Shown here in pieces: positions 1-5,423 of a stretch of 5,495 nt of DNA (position 1 is the first letter of the stretch; every line of letters begins with the position of its first letter). This stretch comes from an uncultured Marinosulfonomonas sp. (GTDB taxonomy: Bacteria; Pseudomonadota; Alphaproteobacteria; Rhodobacterales; Rhodobacteraceae). The notes under the pieces were generated by a model. The model was not told the DNA's origin, ran no database searches, and saw only the letters and a list, made by a program, of their open reading frames with translations. A program made the translations under genes and the position numbers. The DNA is taken from assembly GCA_947311455.1 (NCBI GenBank), contig CAMZKY010000082.1, forward strand, positions 1 through 5,495. Direction: 5' to 3'.

Positions 1-583
1 CATCCGTGCTCCAGATCATCCGCCCCGCTATAGCAAGCCTGGCCCCGGCCGCTGCCAGCCATTTCATCCCCTCGATGGTTTTTTCAAAAGCACCTTCGCC
101 GCGCATTTCATCATGATGTTGGCGCGTGTGATGATCTAGGGAAACCCGAAAGGTGATTTTGTCGCCAAATTCGGCGATCAATTCAAGAATGCCGGCGCGC
201 ACGGATTTGCGCATCATCGGTTTCATCGCGTTGGTCAGAATCAATACCTCATAGCCTTGCTCAAGCACGGTGCGGGTCATGGCGTTCATTTGCGGGTTCA
301 TGTAGGGTTCGCCACCGGTAAATCCGATTTCTGTAACAGGCCAGTTGCGGGTTTTGATCTGATCCAGGTAGGATTGAATGTCGTCCGTTGTTAAATAAAC
401 CAGCCGATCATTTGAGGGTGACGATTCGATATAACAGTTCACACAGGTGATGTTACACAAGGTGCCCGTATTAAACCAAAGGGTTTGCACATTGGTTAGC
501 CCAACAAAGGCACGATTTTCGCCTTTGGCTGTGGTAAGTTTATCTTGAAATTTGCCAAGATTGGCAGGGGCCTGATCTTTCAT
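1..583 (-). CDS. Radical SAM domain protein, N-terminal 194 residues (runs off left edge)
   Basis: The minus-strand frame opens with ATG at 583-581 and stays open to the window edge, so the C-terminus is missing. Seen: the radical SAM cluster motif CNITCVNCY, with cysteines at residues 43, 47 and 50 (CxxxCxxC, ligands of the [4Fe-4S] cluster that cleaves S-adenosylmethionine). It is followed by TGGEP at residues 89-93, the usual SAM-amino-group motif, and a strand/helix pattern (VLILTNAM, ITFRVSLD) typical of the partial TIM barrel. About 35 residues precede the core. Whether a SPASM or other C-terminal extension exists cannot be seen. No strong Shine-Dalgarno precedes the start; a weak TAGG lies 7 nt upstream. 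The gene is divergent from zwf across 175 bp. The superfamily call is firm. Substrate and pathway are unknown to me, and the sugar-phosphate neighbours do not identify them. Confidence 0.9.
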   Translation of the reverse strand, partial: MKDQAPANLGKFQDKLTTAKGENRAFVGLTNVQTLWFNTGTLCNITCVNCYIESSPSNDRLVYLTTDDIQSYLDQIKTRNWPVTEIGFTGGEPYMNPQMNAMTRTVLEQGYEVLILTNAMKPMMRKSVRAGILELIAEFGDKITFRVSLDHHTRQHHDEMRGEGAFEKTIEGMKWLAAAGARLAIAGRMIWSTD

Positions 584-604
584 AGAAAACCTATTCTTTG
601 CGTT

Positions 605-614
605 CAAACGTTTG
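605..614. promoter_or_regulatory. CG-centred palindrome, possible operator near the radical SAM gene
   Basis: CAAACGTTTG is a perfect 10-bp palindrome with a central CG, the arrangement preferred by LacI/GalR-family regulators. It is flanked by GCGTT (600-604) and AACGC (617-621), which would extend the dyad if a 2-nt offset is tolerated. It lies 21 bp upstream of the radical SAM start codon. That it binds a regulator is inference; a 10-bp palindrome can arise by chance. Confidence 0.3.
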
Positions 615-648
615 GTAACGCGAAAAAATAAACTGTGAAAGGGGTCTA

Positions 649-677
649 ATTATGTTTGACGTAGTTGTGATGACCAA
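649..677 (-). promoter_or_regulatory. Weak candidate promoter for the radical SAM gene
   Basis: On the minus strand a TTGGTC box (677-672) is separated by 17 bp from CATAAT (654-649), which matches the -10 consensus at 5 of 6 positions. The -35 box is poor (3 of 6). Transcription would start near 642, giving a leader of roughly 60 nt that contains the 605-614 palindrome. This is consensus matching only. Confidence 0.2.
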
Positions 678-686
678 CCTCTGTGA

Positions 687-715
687 TAGACAAGCGATAT
701 AAGGTTACATATAGA
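687..715 (+). promoter_or_regulatory. Candidate sigma-70 promoter of the zwf operon
   Basis: TAGACA (687-692, 5 of 6 to TTGACA) and TATAGA (710-715, 4 of 6 to TATAAT) are separated by 17 bp, predicting a start near 722. The 731-742 palindrome would then lie just downstream of the start, a classical repressor position. A nearby TTGACG at 656-661 has no well-spaced -10 box. Assignment is by consensus only. Confidence 0.35.
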
Positions 716-730
716 AGCGATCATAGCTAC

Positions 731-742
731 GTTAGCGCTAAC
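731..742. promoter_or_regulatory. Perfect 12-bp palindrome, LacI-family-like operator upstream of zwf
   Basis: GTTAGCGCTAAC is identical to its reverse complement and has a central CG step, the hallmark of LacI/GalR-family operators. It sits between the candidate zwf promoter and the ribosome binding site, 16 bp before the start codon, so a bound protein would block transcription of the whole operon. The regulator is not encoded in the window and its effector is unknown. Confidence 0.5.
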
Positions 743-747
743 ATTAT

Positions 748-751
748 GAGG
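748..751 (+). promoter_or_regulatory. Ribosome binding site of zwf
   Basis: GAGG lies 7 nt upstream of the ATG at 759 and supports that start. It is the clearest Shine-Dalgarno in the operon; the downstream genes have weaker ones and appear to depend on stop-start overlaps. Confidence 0.7.
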
Positions 752-758
752 TTGAGTT

Positions 759-2213
759 ATGGCATCACGCGTTATTCCGGTTGAAACATTTGATCTGGTT
801 ATTTTCGGCGGCACCGGCGATTTGGCGCAGCGTAAAATTCTGCCGGGGCTTTATCGGCGGTTTTGTGCGGGGCAAATGCCACGGGATGCACGGATCATTG
901 GCGCGTCCCGTTCGCAATTTGATGATGCCGGCTATCAAGAATTTGTGCGCGAAGCCGTGCTTAAATACGTTAACAAAAATAAGATTGATACCGATAACCT
1001 AGACGCGTTTATCAATCAGCTTAGGTATATAGCCATCGACGCGCGCGGCGAAAATGGCTGGAAAGATCTGGCTAAATTGGTGCGCAGCGATGCAATCACC
1101 GCCTATTATTTTTCCGTTGGACCAGGATTGTTTGGTGATATTGCCGAACGCCTGCATAAATATAAAATCGCAGACGAAGACGCGCGTATCGTTGTGGAAA
1201 AACCGTTTGGTCGTGATCTTGAAACGGCGCAGGCCTTGAATGCGGTGCTGGCAAAGAATTTCAACGAGGAACAAATCTACCGCATTGATCATTATCTGGG
1301 CAAAGAAACCGTGCAAAATCTTATGGCGGTCCGGTTTGGCAATATCCTGTTCGAACCATTGTGGAATGCGCAATATGTTGATCATATCCAGATCACTGTG
1401 GCTGAAACCGTTGGGGTTGGCGGGCGCGGGGGATATTACGATAAATCCGGCGCGATGCGCGATATGATCCAAAACCATTTGATGCAGTTGCTGTGTCTGA
1501 TCGCCATGGAACCGCCCTCGCATTTTGATCCAAATGCGGTGCGGGATGAAAAATTGAAAGTCATTCGTGCGCTTGATCCGATACAACCCGAAAATATTGT
1601 GCGTGGTCAATACAGCGCCGACGGGGACGAGAAATCCTATATCGAGGATTCGGAAAATCCTGATACAATCACCGAAAGCTTTGTTGCGCTTAAAGCGCAG
1701 ATTTCCAATTGGCGCTGGTCGGGCACGCCGTTTTACCTGCGCACGGGTAAACGCTTGCGGGCACGCATGTCGGAAATTGTTGTGGTGTTCAAAGACCCGC
1801 CGCATTCCATTTTTGATGTGCAGGAAAATCGCCGTCCCAATGAACTGGTGATCCGTTTGCAGCCGGATGAGGGCATCGTGATGCGCGTTACAATCAAAGA
1901 GCCGGGTCCGGGCGGCATGCGTTTAATGGATGTGCCCCTGGATATGAGCTTTGCAGAAACCTTGGGGGAAGACAGCGCAGATATTCCCGATGCATACGAG
2001 CGCCTGATCATGGATGTGATCCGCGGCAATCAAACCCTGTTTATGCGCGGCGACGAAGTGGAAGCGGCATGGAGATGGACAGATCCTATTATCGAAGCAT
2101 GGCAAGAAAAAGGATCACGCCCTGCCCAATATGACACTGGCGGATCAGGCCCCGAAGACGCGCTGATGCTGCTGCACCGTGAAGGGCGCCGTTGGCGGGA
2201 AATCAAAGCATGA
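759..2213 (+). CDS. zwf: Glucose-6-phosphate 1-dehydrogenase
   Basis: Cytoplasmic enzyme that oxidises glucose-6-phosphate to 6-phosphogluconolactone with NADP+ (or NAD+), the entry step of the Entner-Doudoroff and oxidative pentose phosphate pathways. At 484 aa it has the usual family length. Seen: an N-terminal Rossmann nucleotide motif, FGGTGDLA (residues 16-23), the EKPFG segment (147-151), and the G6PD active-site signature IDHYLGKE (176-183). Asp177, His178 and Lys182 match the substrate-binding residues known from the Leuconostoc enzyme. The catalytic base is His240 in MIQNHLMQ, and GTPFYLRTGKRL (322-333) is the conserved substrate/cofactor loop. The ATG start is supported by GAGG 7 nt upstream. 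Its stop codon overlaps the pgl start (ATGA). It is the first gene of the operon and lies behind an operator-like palindrome. No key residue is missing. Confidence 0.98.
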   Translation: MASRVIPVETFDLVIFGGTGDLAQRKILPGLYRRFCAGQMPRDARIIGASRSQFDDAGYQEFVREAVLKYVNKNKIDTDNLDAFINQLRYIAIDARGENGWKDLAKLVRSDAITAYYFSVGPGLFGDIAERLHKYKIADEDARIVVEKPFGRDLETAQALNAVLAKNFNEEQIYRIDHYLGKETVQNLMAVRFGNILFEPLWNAQYVDHIQITVAETVGVGGRGGYYDKSGAMRDMIQNHLMQLLCLIAMEPPSHFDPNAVRDEKLKVIRALDPIQPENIVRGQYSADGDEKSYIEDSENPDTITESFVALKAQISNWRWSGTPFYLRTGKRLRARMSEIVVVFKDPPHSIFDVQENRRPNELVIRLQPDEGIVMRVTIKEPGPGGMRLMDVPLDMSFAETLGEDSADIPDAYERLIMDVIRGNQTLFMRGDEVEAAWRWTDPIIEAWQEKGSRPAQYDTGGSGPEDALMLLHREGRRWREIKA

Positions 2214-2884
2214 ACTTGCAAAAATACGCCAGCATTGCAGAAATGGTAGATACCGTAACGGCGCTAATCACCGCTCAGTTACGCGCCGCCTTAGACAAAA
2301 AATCACGTGTCACATTTTCGGTACCCGGTGGCAGCACACCGGGGCCGGTATTTGATAGCCTTAGCCAACAGGATATCGATTGGGCGCGGGTTGATGTTGT
2401 TTTAAACGATGAACGCTGGGTGCCCGAAACCTCGGATCGCTCCAACACACGGCTGTTGAAAGAGCGCTTGTTGGTGAATAACGCCGCATCCGCAACGCTT
2501 TTGCCGCTATATGCCGATGCCGAAACACCCGAAGAAAAACTGCCCGAATTGGCCGTTGCAATCAAAGCGGCCTTGCCGATTGATGTGTTACTTTTGGGCA
2601 TGGGCGATGATATGCACACCGCGTCATTGTTTCCAGATGCGGATAAATTGAAAGAGGCTTTCGCGCCTGATGCACCAATACTGTTGCCGATGCGCGCCAT
2701 GGTTGTAAATGAAGCACGTATCACATTGACAGCGCCGGTATTAAAGGATGCAATGGCCACACATATTTTGATCAAAGGGCAAGAAAAGCTGGACGTTATT
2801 CTGAGGGCGGCCCAAATCTCTGACCCTTTGCAAGCGCCGATTTCGGCTTTTCTAAAAGGTGCCATTGTGCATTGGGCTAAGTAA
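2210..2884 (+). CDS. pgl: 6-phosphogluconolactonase
   Basis: Hydrolyses 6-phosphogluconolactone made by Zwf to 6-phosphogluconate in the cytoplasm. I chose the ATG at 2210, which overlaps the zwf stop as ATGA and has GGGA 9 nt upstream. A TTG at 2192 would add six residues but lies inside zwf and has no advantage. The 224-aa product has the normal length for the SOL/DevB type. Seen: PGGSTP (residues 39-44, phosphate-binding loop), NDERWVP (66-72) followed by SN (78-79), and GMGDDMHTASLFP (130-142), which includes the active-site His136. The usual form of the last motif is GxDGHTAS; here Met replaces Gly before the His, a variant I recall from Rhodobacterales. The gene ends with TAATG, sharing one base with the pgi start, so translation of the two is probably coupled. 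Confidence 0.96.
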   Translation: MNLQKYASIAEMVDTVTALITAQLRAALDKKSRVTFSVPGGSTPGPVFDSLSQQDIDWARVDVVLNDERWVPETSDRSNTRLLKERLLVNNAASATLLPLYADAETPEEKLPELAVAIKAALPIDVLLLGMGDDMHTASLFPDADKLKEAFAPDAPILLPMRAMVVNEARITLTAPVLKDAMATHILIKGQEKLDVILRAAQISDPLQAPISAFLKGAIVHWAK

Positions 2885-4491
2885 TGACGATTTGGAACAA
2901 TTTAAACGATGCTGCGGAAAACATAAAAGATCGCAAAATCATCTCTTTGTTTGACGCCCCGCAGCGCGCGCAGAATTTTTCGGCGCGGTTTGATGATATG
3001 GTCTTTGATTACTCAAAAACCAACATTGATGAGGATGTGCTCGCGCAGCTTCTTAAGCTTGCCACGACGGCAAAAGTTTGTCGGCACCGCGATGCAATGT
3101 TTAGCGGTGAAAAGATCAACCAAACCGAAGGACGCGCGGTGTTACACACGGCATTGCGCAACATAGGTGGTGATCCGGTGATGTTTGGTGGCACAGATGT
3201 GATGCCAAAGATCAACGAAACCCTAAACCGGATGGAAGATTTCGCAGCCGGCGTGCGCGCGGGGCGTATGCGCGGGCAGGGGGGTAAAATTACCGATGTG
3301 GTAAACATCGGGATTGGCGGCTCTGATTTGGGGCCTGCTATGGCCTGTTTGGCATTGGCCCCCTATCACACCGGCCCCAAAACGCATTTTGTTTCCAATG
3401 TTGACGGGGCGCATATCAATGATGTGCTGAAACCGTTGAACCCGGAAACAACGTTGGTGATTGTGGCGTCAAAAACATTCACCACCATCGAAACCATGAC
3501 AAACGCGCGCGCGGCCTTTAATTGGATGACGGGCGTGGTGAAAAATCCGGCAAACCAGTTCGCGGCGCTTTCATCGGCCGAAGATAAAACCACCGAATTC
3601 GGGATCGCACAGGAGCGGGTTTTCGGGTTTGAAGATTGGGTTGGCGGACGATATTCCCTTTGGGGGCCAATCGGGATGAGCTTGATGATCGCTATCGGGC
3701 CGGAAGAATTTCGGGATTTTTTGCGTGGCGGTGCGCAAATGGATGCCCATTTTAAAACCGCAGAACTGCGTCAAAACCTTCCGGTTCTGCTGGCGCTTGT
3801 CGGGATTTGGCATCACCAGGTTTGCGGCTACCCCACACGCGCCATTTTACCATATGATCAACGGCTTTCGCGATTGCCTGCGTATTTTCAACAGCTTGAA
3901 ATGGAAAGCAACGGCAAAGGCGTTTCGATGGATGGCAATGAGCTGAAATATGCATCCGGCCCGATTGTATGGGGCGAGCCCGGCACAAACGGCCAGCACG
4001 CGTTTTACCAGCTTATTCACCAAGGCACCGATGTTGTGCCTTGTGAATTTATGGTGGCCGCGCAAGGCCACGAAACTGCGCTGAAACACCAACATACCCT
4101 ATTGTTGGCCAACTGTTTGGCCCAATCCGAATCTTTGATGCTTGGACGTGATTTCGATACGGCCATGAGCTTGATGGCAGTCAAAAAATTCACCGGAAAA
4201 GAGCAGATAAGACAAGCCAGCCACCGTGTTTTCAAAGGCAACAGGCCGTCTACAACGCTGATATATCCTAAGCTTACCCCCTCCATGTTGGGGCGCATTA
4301 TTGCCCTTTATGAACATCGTGTATTTGTGGAAGGGGTGATTTTGGGGATCAATTCGTTTGATCAATGGGGTGTTGAACTGGGCAAAGAACTGGCCACCGC
4401 CCTGGAACCAATCGTTTCGGGTAAAGCCAGCGCCGAGGGCAAAGATGGCTCTACAAAAATGCTGGTTGAATTCATCCAGAGCATCGAATGA
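2884..4491 (+). CDS. pgi: Glucose-6-phosphate isomerase
   Basis: Interconverts glucose-6-phosphate and fructose-6-phosphate in the cytoplasm. In an operon with zwf and pgl it probably supplies Zwf, including recycling of fructose-6-phosphate if the organism uses Entner-Doudoroff. At 535 aa it is full length. Seen: the SIS-type sugar-phosphate motifs IGGSDLGP (residues 144-151) and ASKTFTT (195-201), then PGI signature DWVGGRYSLWGPIG (251-264) with Arg256. The catalytic Glu341 is in QLEMESNGK and catalytic His372 is in GTNGQHAFYQLIHQG. The C-terminal signature GVILGINSFDQWGVELGK (484-501) ends in catalytic Lys501. The Arg-Glu and Glu-His spacings (85 and 31 residues) match the animal enzymes as I recall them. 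There is no good Shine-Dalgarno; the start overlaps the pgl stop by one base, and the stop overlaps the next gene as ATGA. Confidence 0.98.
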   Translation: MTIWNNLNDAAENIKDRKIISLFDAPQRAQNFSARFDDMVFDYSKTNIDEDVLAQLLKLATTAKVCRHRDAMFSGEKINQTEGRAVLHTALRNIGGDPVMFGGTDVMPKINETLNRMEDFAAGVRAGRMRGQGGKITDVVNIGIGGSDLGPAMACLALAPYHTGPKTHFVSNVDGAHINDVLKPLNPETTLVIVASKTFTTIETMTNARAAFNWMTGVVKNPANQFAALSSAEDKTTEFGIAQERVFGFEDWVGGRYSLWGPIGMSLMIAIGPEEFRDFLRGGAQMDAHFKTAELRQNLPVLLALVGIWHHQVCGYPTRAILPYDQRLSRLPAYFQQLEMESNGKGVSMDGNELKYASGPIVWGEPGTNGQHAFYQLIHQGTDVVPCEFMVAAQGHETALKHQHTLLLANCLAQSESLMLGRDFDTAMSLMAVKKFTGKEQIRQASHRVFKGNRPSTTLIYPKLTPSMLGRIIALYEHRVFVEGVILGINSFDQWGVELGKELATALEPIVSGKASAEGKDGSTKMLVEFIQSIE

Positions 4492-4943
4492 GCGGCGTTA
4501 CGATTGCCTTTTACAAAGGCCGCGCCAATAAGTTCTGGTATAGAATTCAGGACGCAGCCGTTCGTCTTGCCACCAATAGTATCTATTCCCATGTTGAATT
4601 GATCGAGGGGCGTGCGCATCTTGATCAATCCTATCTGTGCCTCACCGCATCAGGGCGTGATGGTGGTGTGCGGGCCAAAAATATCTATTTACGCCCCGAT
4701 TCATGGGATCTTAAATTTGTGCCCTGTGATGCCACCTATGCGACGCGGTTTATCACTGACAGGATCGGGTTGAAATACGATTACAAAGCCATCCTTTTAA
4801 CCCAGCTGATCAATCTCGGGGTGGAAGACCCGACAAAATGGTTTTGCTCGGAAATTATCGCGGCGGCGCTGCGTTTGGATCAAAGCGATCCAACCCACAA
4901 ATTCCATTGGTATTCACCCAAACGTCTTGCTGCGGCTATTTAG
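4488..4943 (+). CDS. Small protein with permuted papain/NlpC-like cysteine hydrolase motifs
   Basis: A 151-aa protein of unknown substrate. Its start overlaps the pgi stop as ATGA, so it is the fourth cistron of the sugar-phosphate operon and probably translationally coupled. Seen: an N-terminal strand VTIAFYKG (residues 4-11), then NSIYSHVELIEG (30-41) with His35 and Glu37. These are followed by ASGRDGGVR (54-62), GLKYDY (94-99) and KWFCSEIIAAAL (117-128) with Cys120 and Glu122. A His block followed by a C-terminal Cys block is the order in circularly permuted papain-fold enzymes (the YaeF/YiiX and LRAT-like branch of the NlpC/P60 superfamily). Classical NlpC/P60 enzymes have Cys first. Those families include peptidases, amidases and acyltransferases. 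No signal peptide or membrane segment is visible, so a cytoplasmic location is inferred. Related proteins also occur in phages as far as I recall. The fold assignment is by motif only and the function is unknown. Confidence 0.8.
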   Translation: MSGVTIAFYKGRANKFWYRIQDAAVRLATNSIYSHVELIEGRAHLDQSYLCLTASGRDGGVRAKNIYLRPDSWDLKFVPCDATYATRFITDRIGLKYDYKAILLTQLINLGVEDPTKWFCSEIIAAALRLDQSDPTHKFHWYSPKRLAAAI

Positions 4944-4949
4944 GATATT

Positions 4950-5023
4950 TGGAGCGGGTGAAGGGAATCGAACCCTCGTATTCAGCTTGGGAAGCTGCTG
5001 CTCTACCATTGAGCTACACCCGC
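4950..5023 (-). tRNA. tRNA-Gly (anticodon CCC)
   Basis: Read on the minus strand, 74 nt including the CCA end fold into a cloverleaf. The acceptor stem is GCGGGTG/CACCCGC, the D stem GCTC/GAGC, and the T arm GAGGG-TTCGATT-CCCTT. The discriminator is T and the CCA end is genome-encoded. The seven-base anticodon loop is TTCCCAA, placing CCC at 34-36, so it reads the GGG glycine codon; it resembles E. coli glyU rather than the GCC isoacceptor. The first anticodon-stem pair (27-43) is a G-A mismatch and the other four pair. The gene is convergent with the operon and its 3' end is 6 bp from the preceding stop codon. Confidence 0.97.
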
Positions 5024-5049
5024 AGTCGGTGTCTGTTATGCGGTTTTTT
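5020..5049 (+). terminator. Possible rho-independent terminator of the zwf-pgl-pgi operon
   Basis: CCGCA (5020-5024) pairs with TGCGG (5039-5043) across a 14-nt loop and is followed directly by six T residues (5044-5049). The 5-bp stem is short and the loop long, so it is only a moderate candidate. Its left arm lies in the 5' end of the tRNA gene. If used, the operon mRNA would contain the full antisense of the tRNA. No other plus-strand terminator is visible between the last stop and this point. Confidence 0.35.
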
Positions 5050-5061
5050 ACGGGTTTGCAA
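5033..5061 (-). promoter_or_regulatory. Weak candidate promoter of tRNA-Gly
   Basis: On the minus strand TTGCAA (5061-5056) is followed after 15-17 bp by an A/T-rich -10-like box, CATAAC or TAACAG (5040-5033), 10 or more bases before the mature tRNA 5' end. Each box is a mediocre match. It is listed because a tRNA promoter is expected here. Confidence 0.22.
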
Positions 5062-5318
5062 GTGGGGTTTATGGTGCGTCAATGTCAATCAAATCCAAAA
5101 CATCTAACATCTGATGAATCACGGCTGCGCCAGCGGTTTTCATTTTGTCAGAGCCATTAACCGGATCACCGCAGCCCCCCAAATCCGCGCGCCCGCTGTG
5201 GTGCCAGCGATCACGCCGGTTACAGAATTCTCAATAATAAACGCGCCGTTGTCTTGGCGTTAGCGTGGTGTATACTGCCTACAGATCAACCTCCTGAAGT
5301 CAGATCTTGCCCGTTGCC

Positions 5319-5338
5319 AGGTCGACCTGAAAGTCGAC
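5319..5338. repeat. Small inverted repeat around two GTCGAC sites
   Basis: AGGTCGACCT (5319-5328) is a perfect 10-bp palindrome, and a second GTCGAC (5333-5338) follows. The two GTCGAC copies can also pair as a 6-bp stem with a 6-nt loop. No T-tract follows, so it does not look like a terminator. It could be a protein-binding dyad or chance. Confidence 0.35.
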
Positions 5339-5423
5339 ACGTCAATGCAATGATACTAAGTCAATCGTAACATGGATCAGGCCCTCAAGCCGCAGTAACA
5401 TAATCACAGTTATATTAAATTCC

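Noticed and set aside
999..1805. Long minus-strand open frame of 268 codons
   Set aside because: It lies wholly inside zwf, whose protein has all family motifs. The antisense frame has no recognisable domain and no start signal, so it is a shadow.
2192..2209. Upstream TTG start for pgl adding six residues
   Set aside because: The ATG at 2210 gives a standard ATGA overlap and a suitably spaced GGGA, and the extra residues belong to no known Pgl motif.
4950..5023. tRNA-Gly as an integration (att) site for a mobile element
   Set aside because: No integrase, no repeated copy of the tRNA 3' end elsewhere in the window, and the gene at its 3' side is coupled to pgi rather than to mobile-element genes.
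4950..5023. Assignment of the tRNA as the GCC isoacceptor
   Set aside because: The seven-base anticodon loop is TTCCCAA, which places CCC, not GCC, at positions 34-36.
4838..5107. Plus-strand frames running across the tRNA gene (4838-5107 and 4927-5160)
   Set aside because: They overlap the hydrolase gene and read the antisense of the tRNA. The apparent peptide (GNRTLVFSLGSC type) is a well-known artefact of translating reversed tRNA sequence.
5372..5398. Plus-strand mini-frame MDQALKPQ as a leader peptide
   Set aside because: It is eight codons with no Shine-Dalgarno, no following gene on that strand and no regulatory codon pattern.
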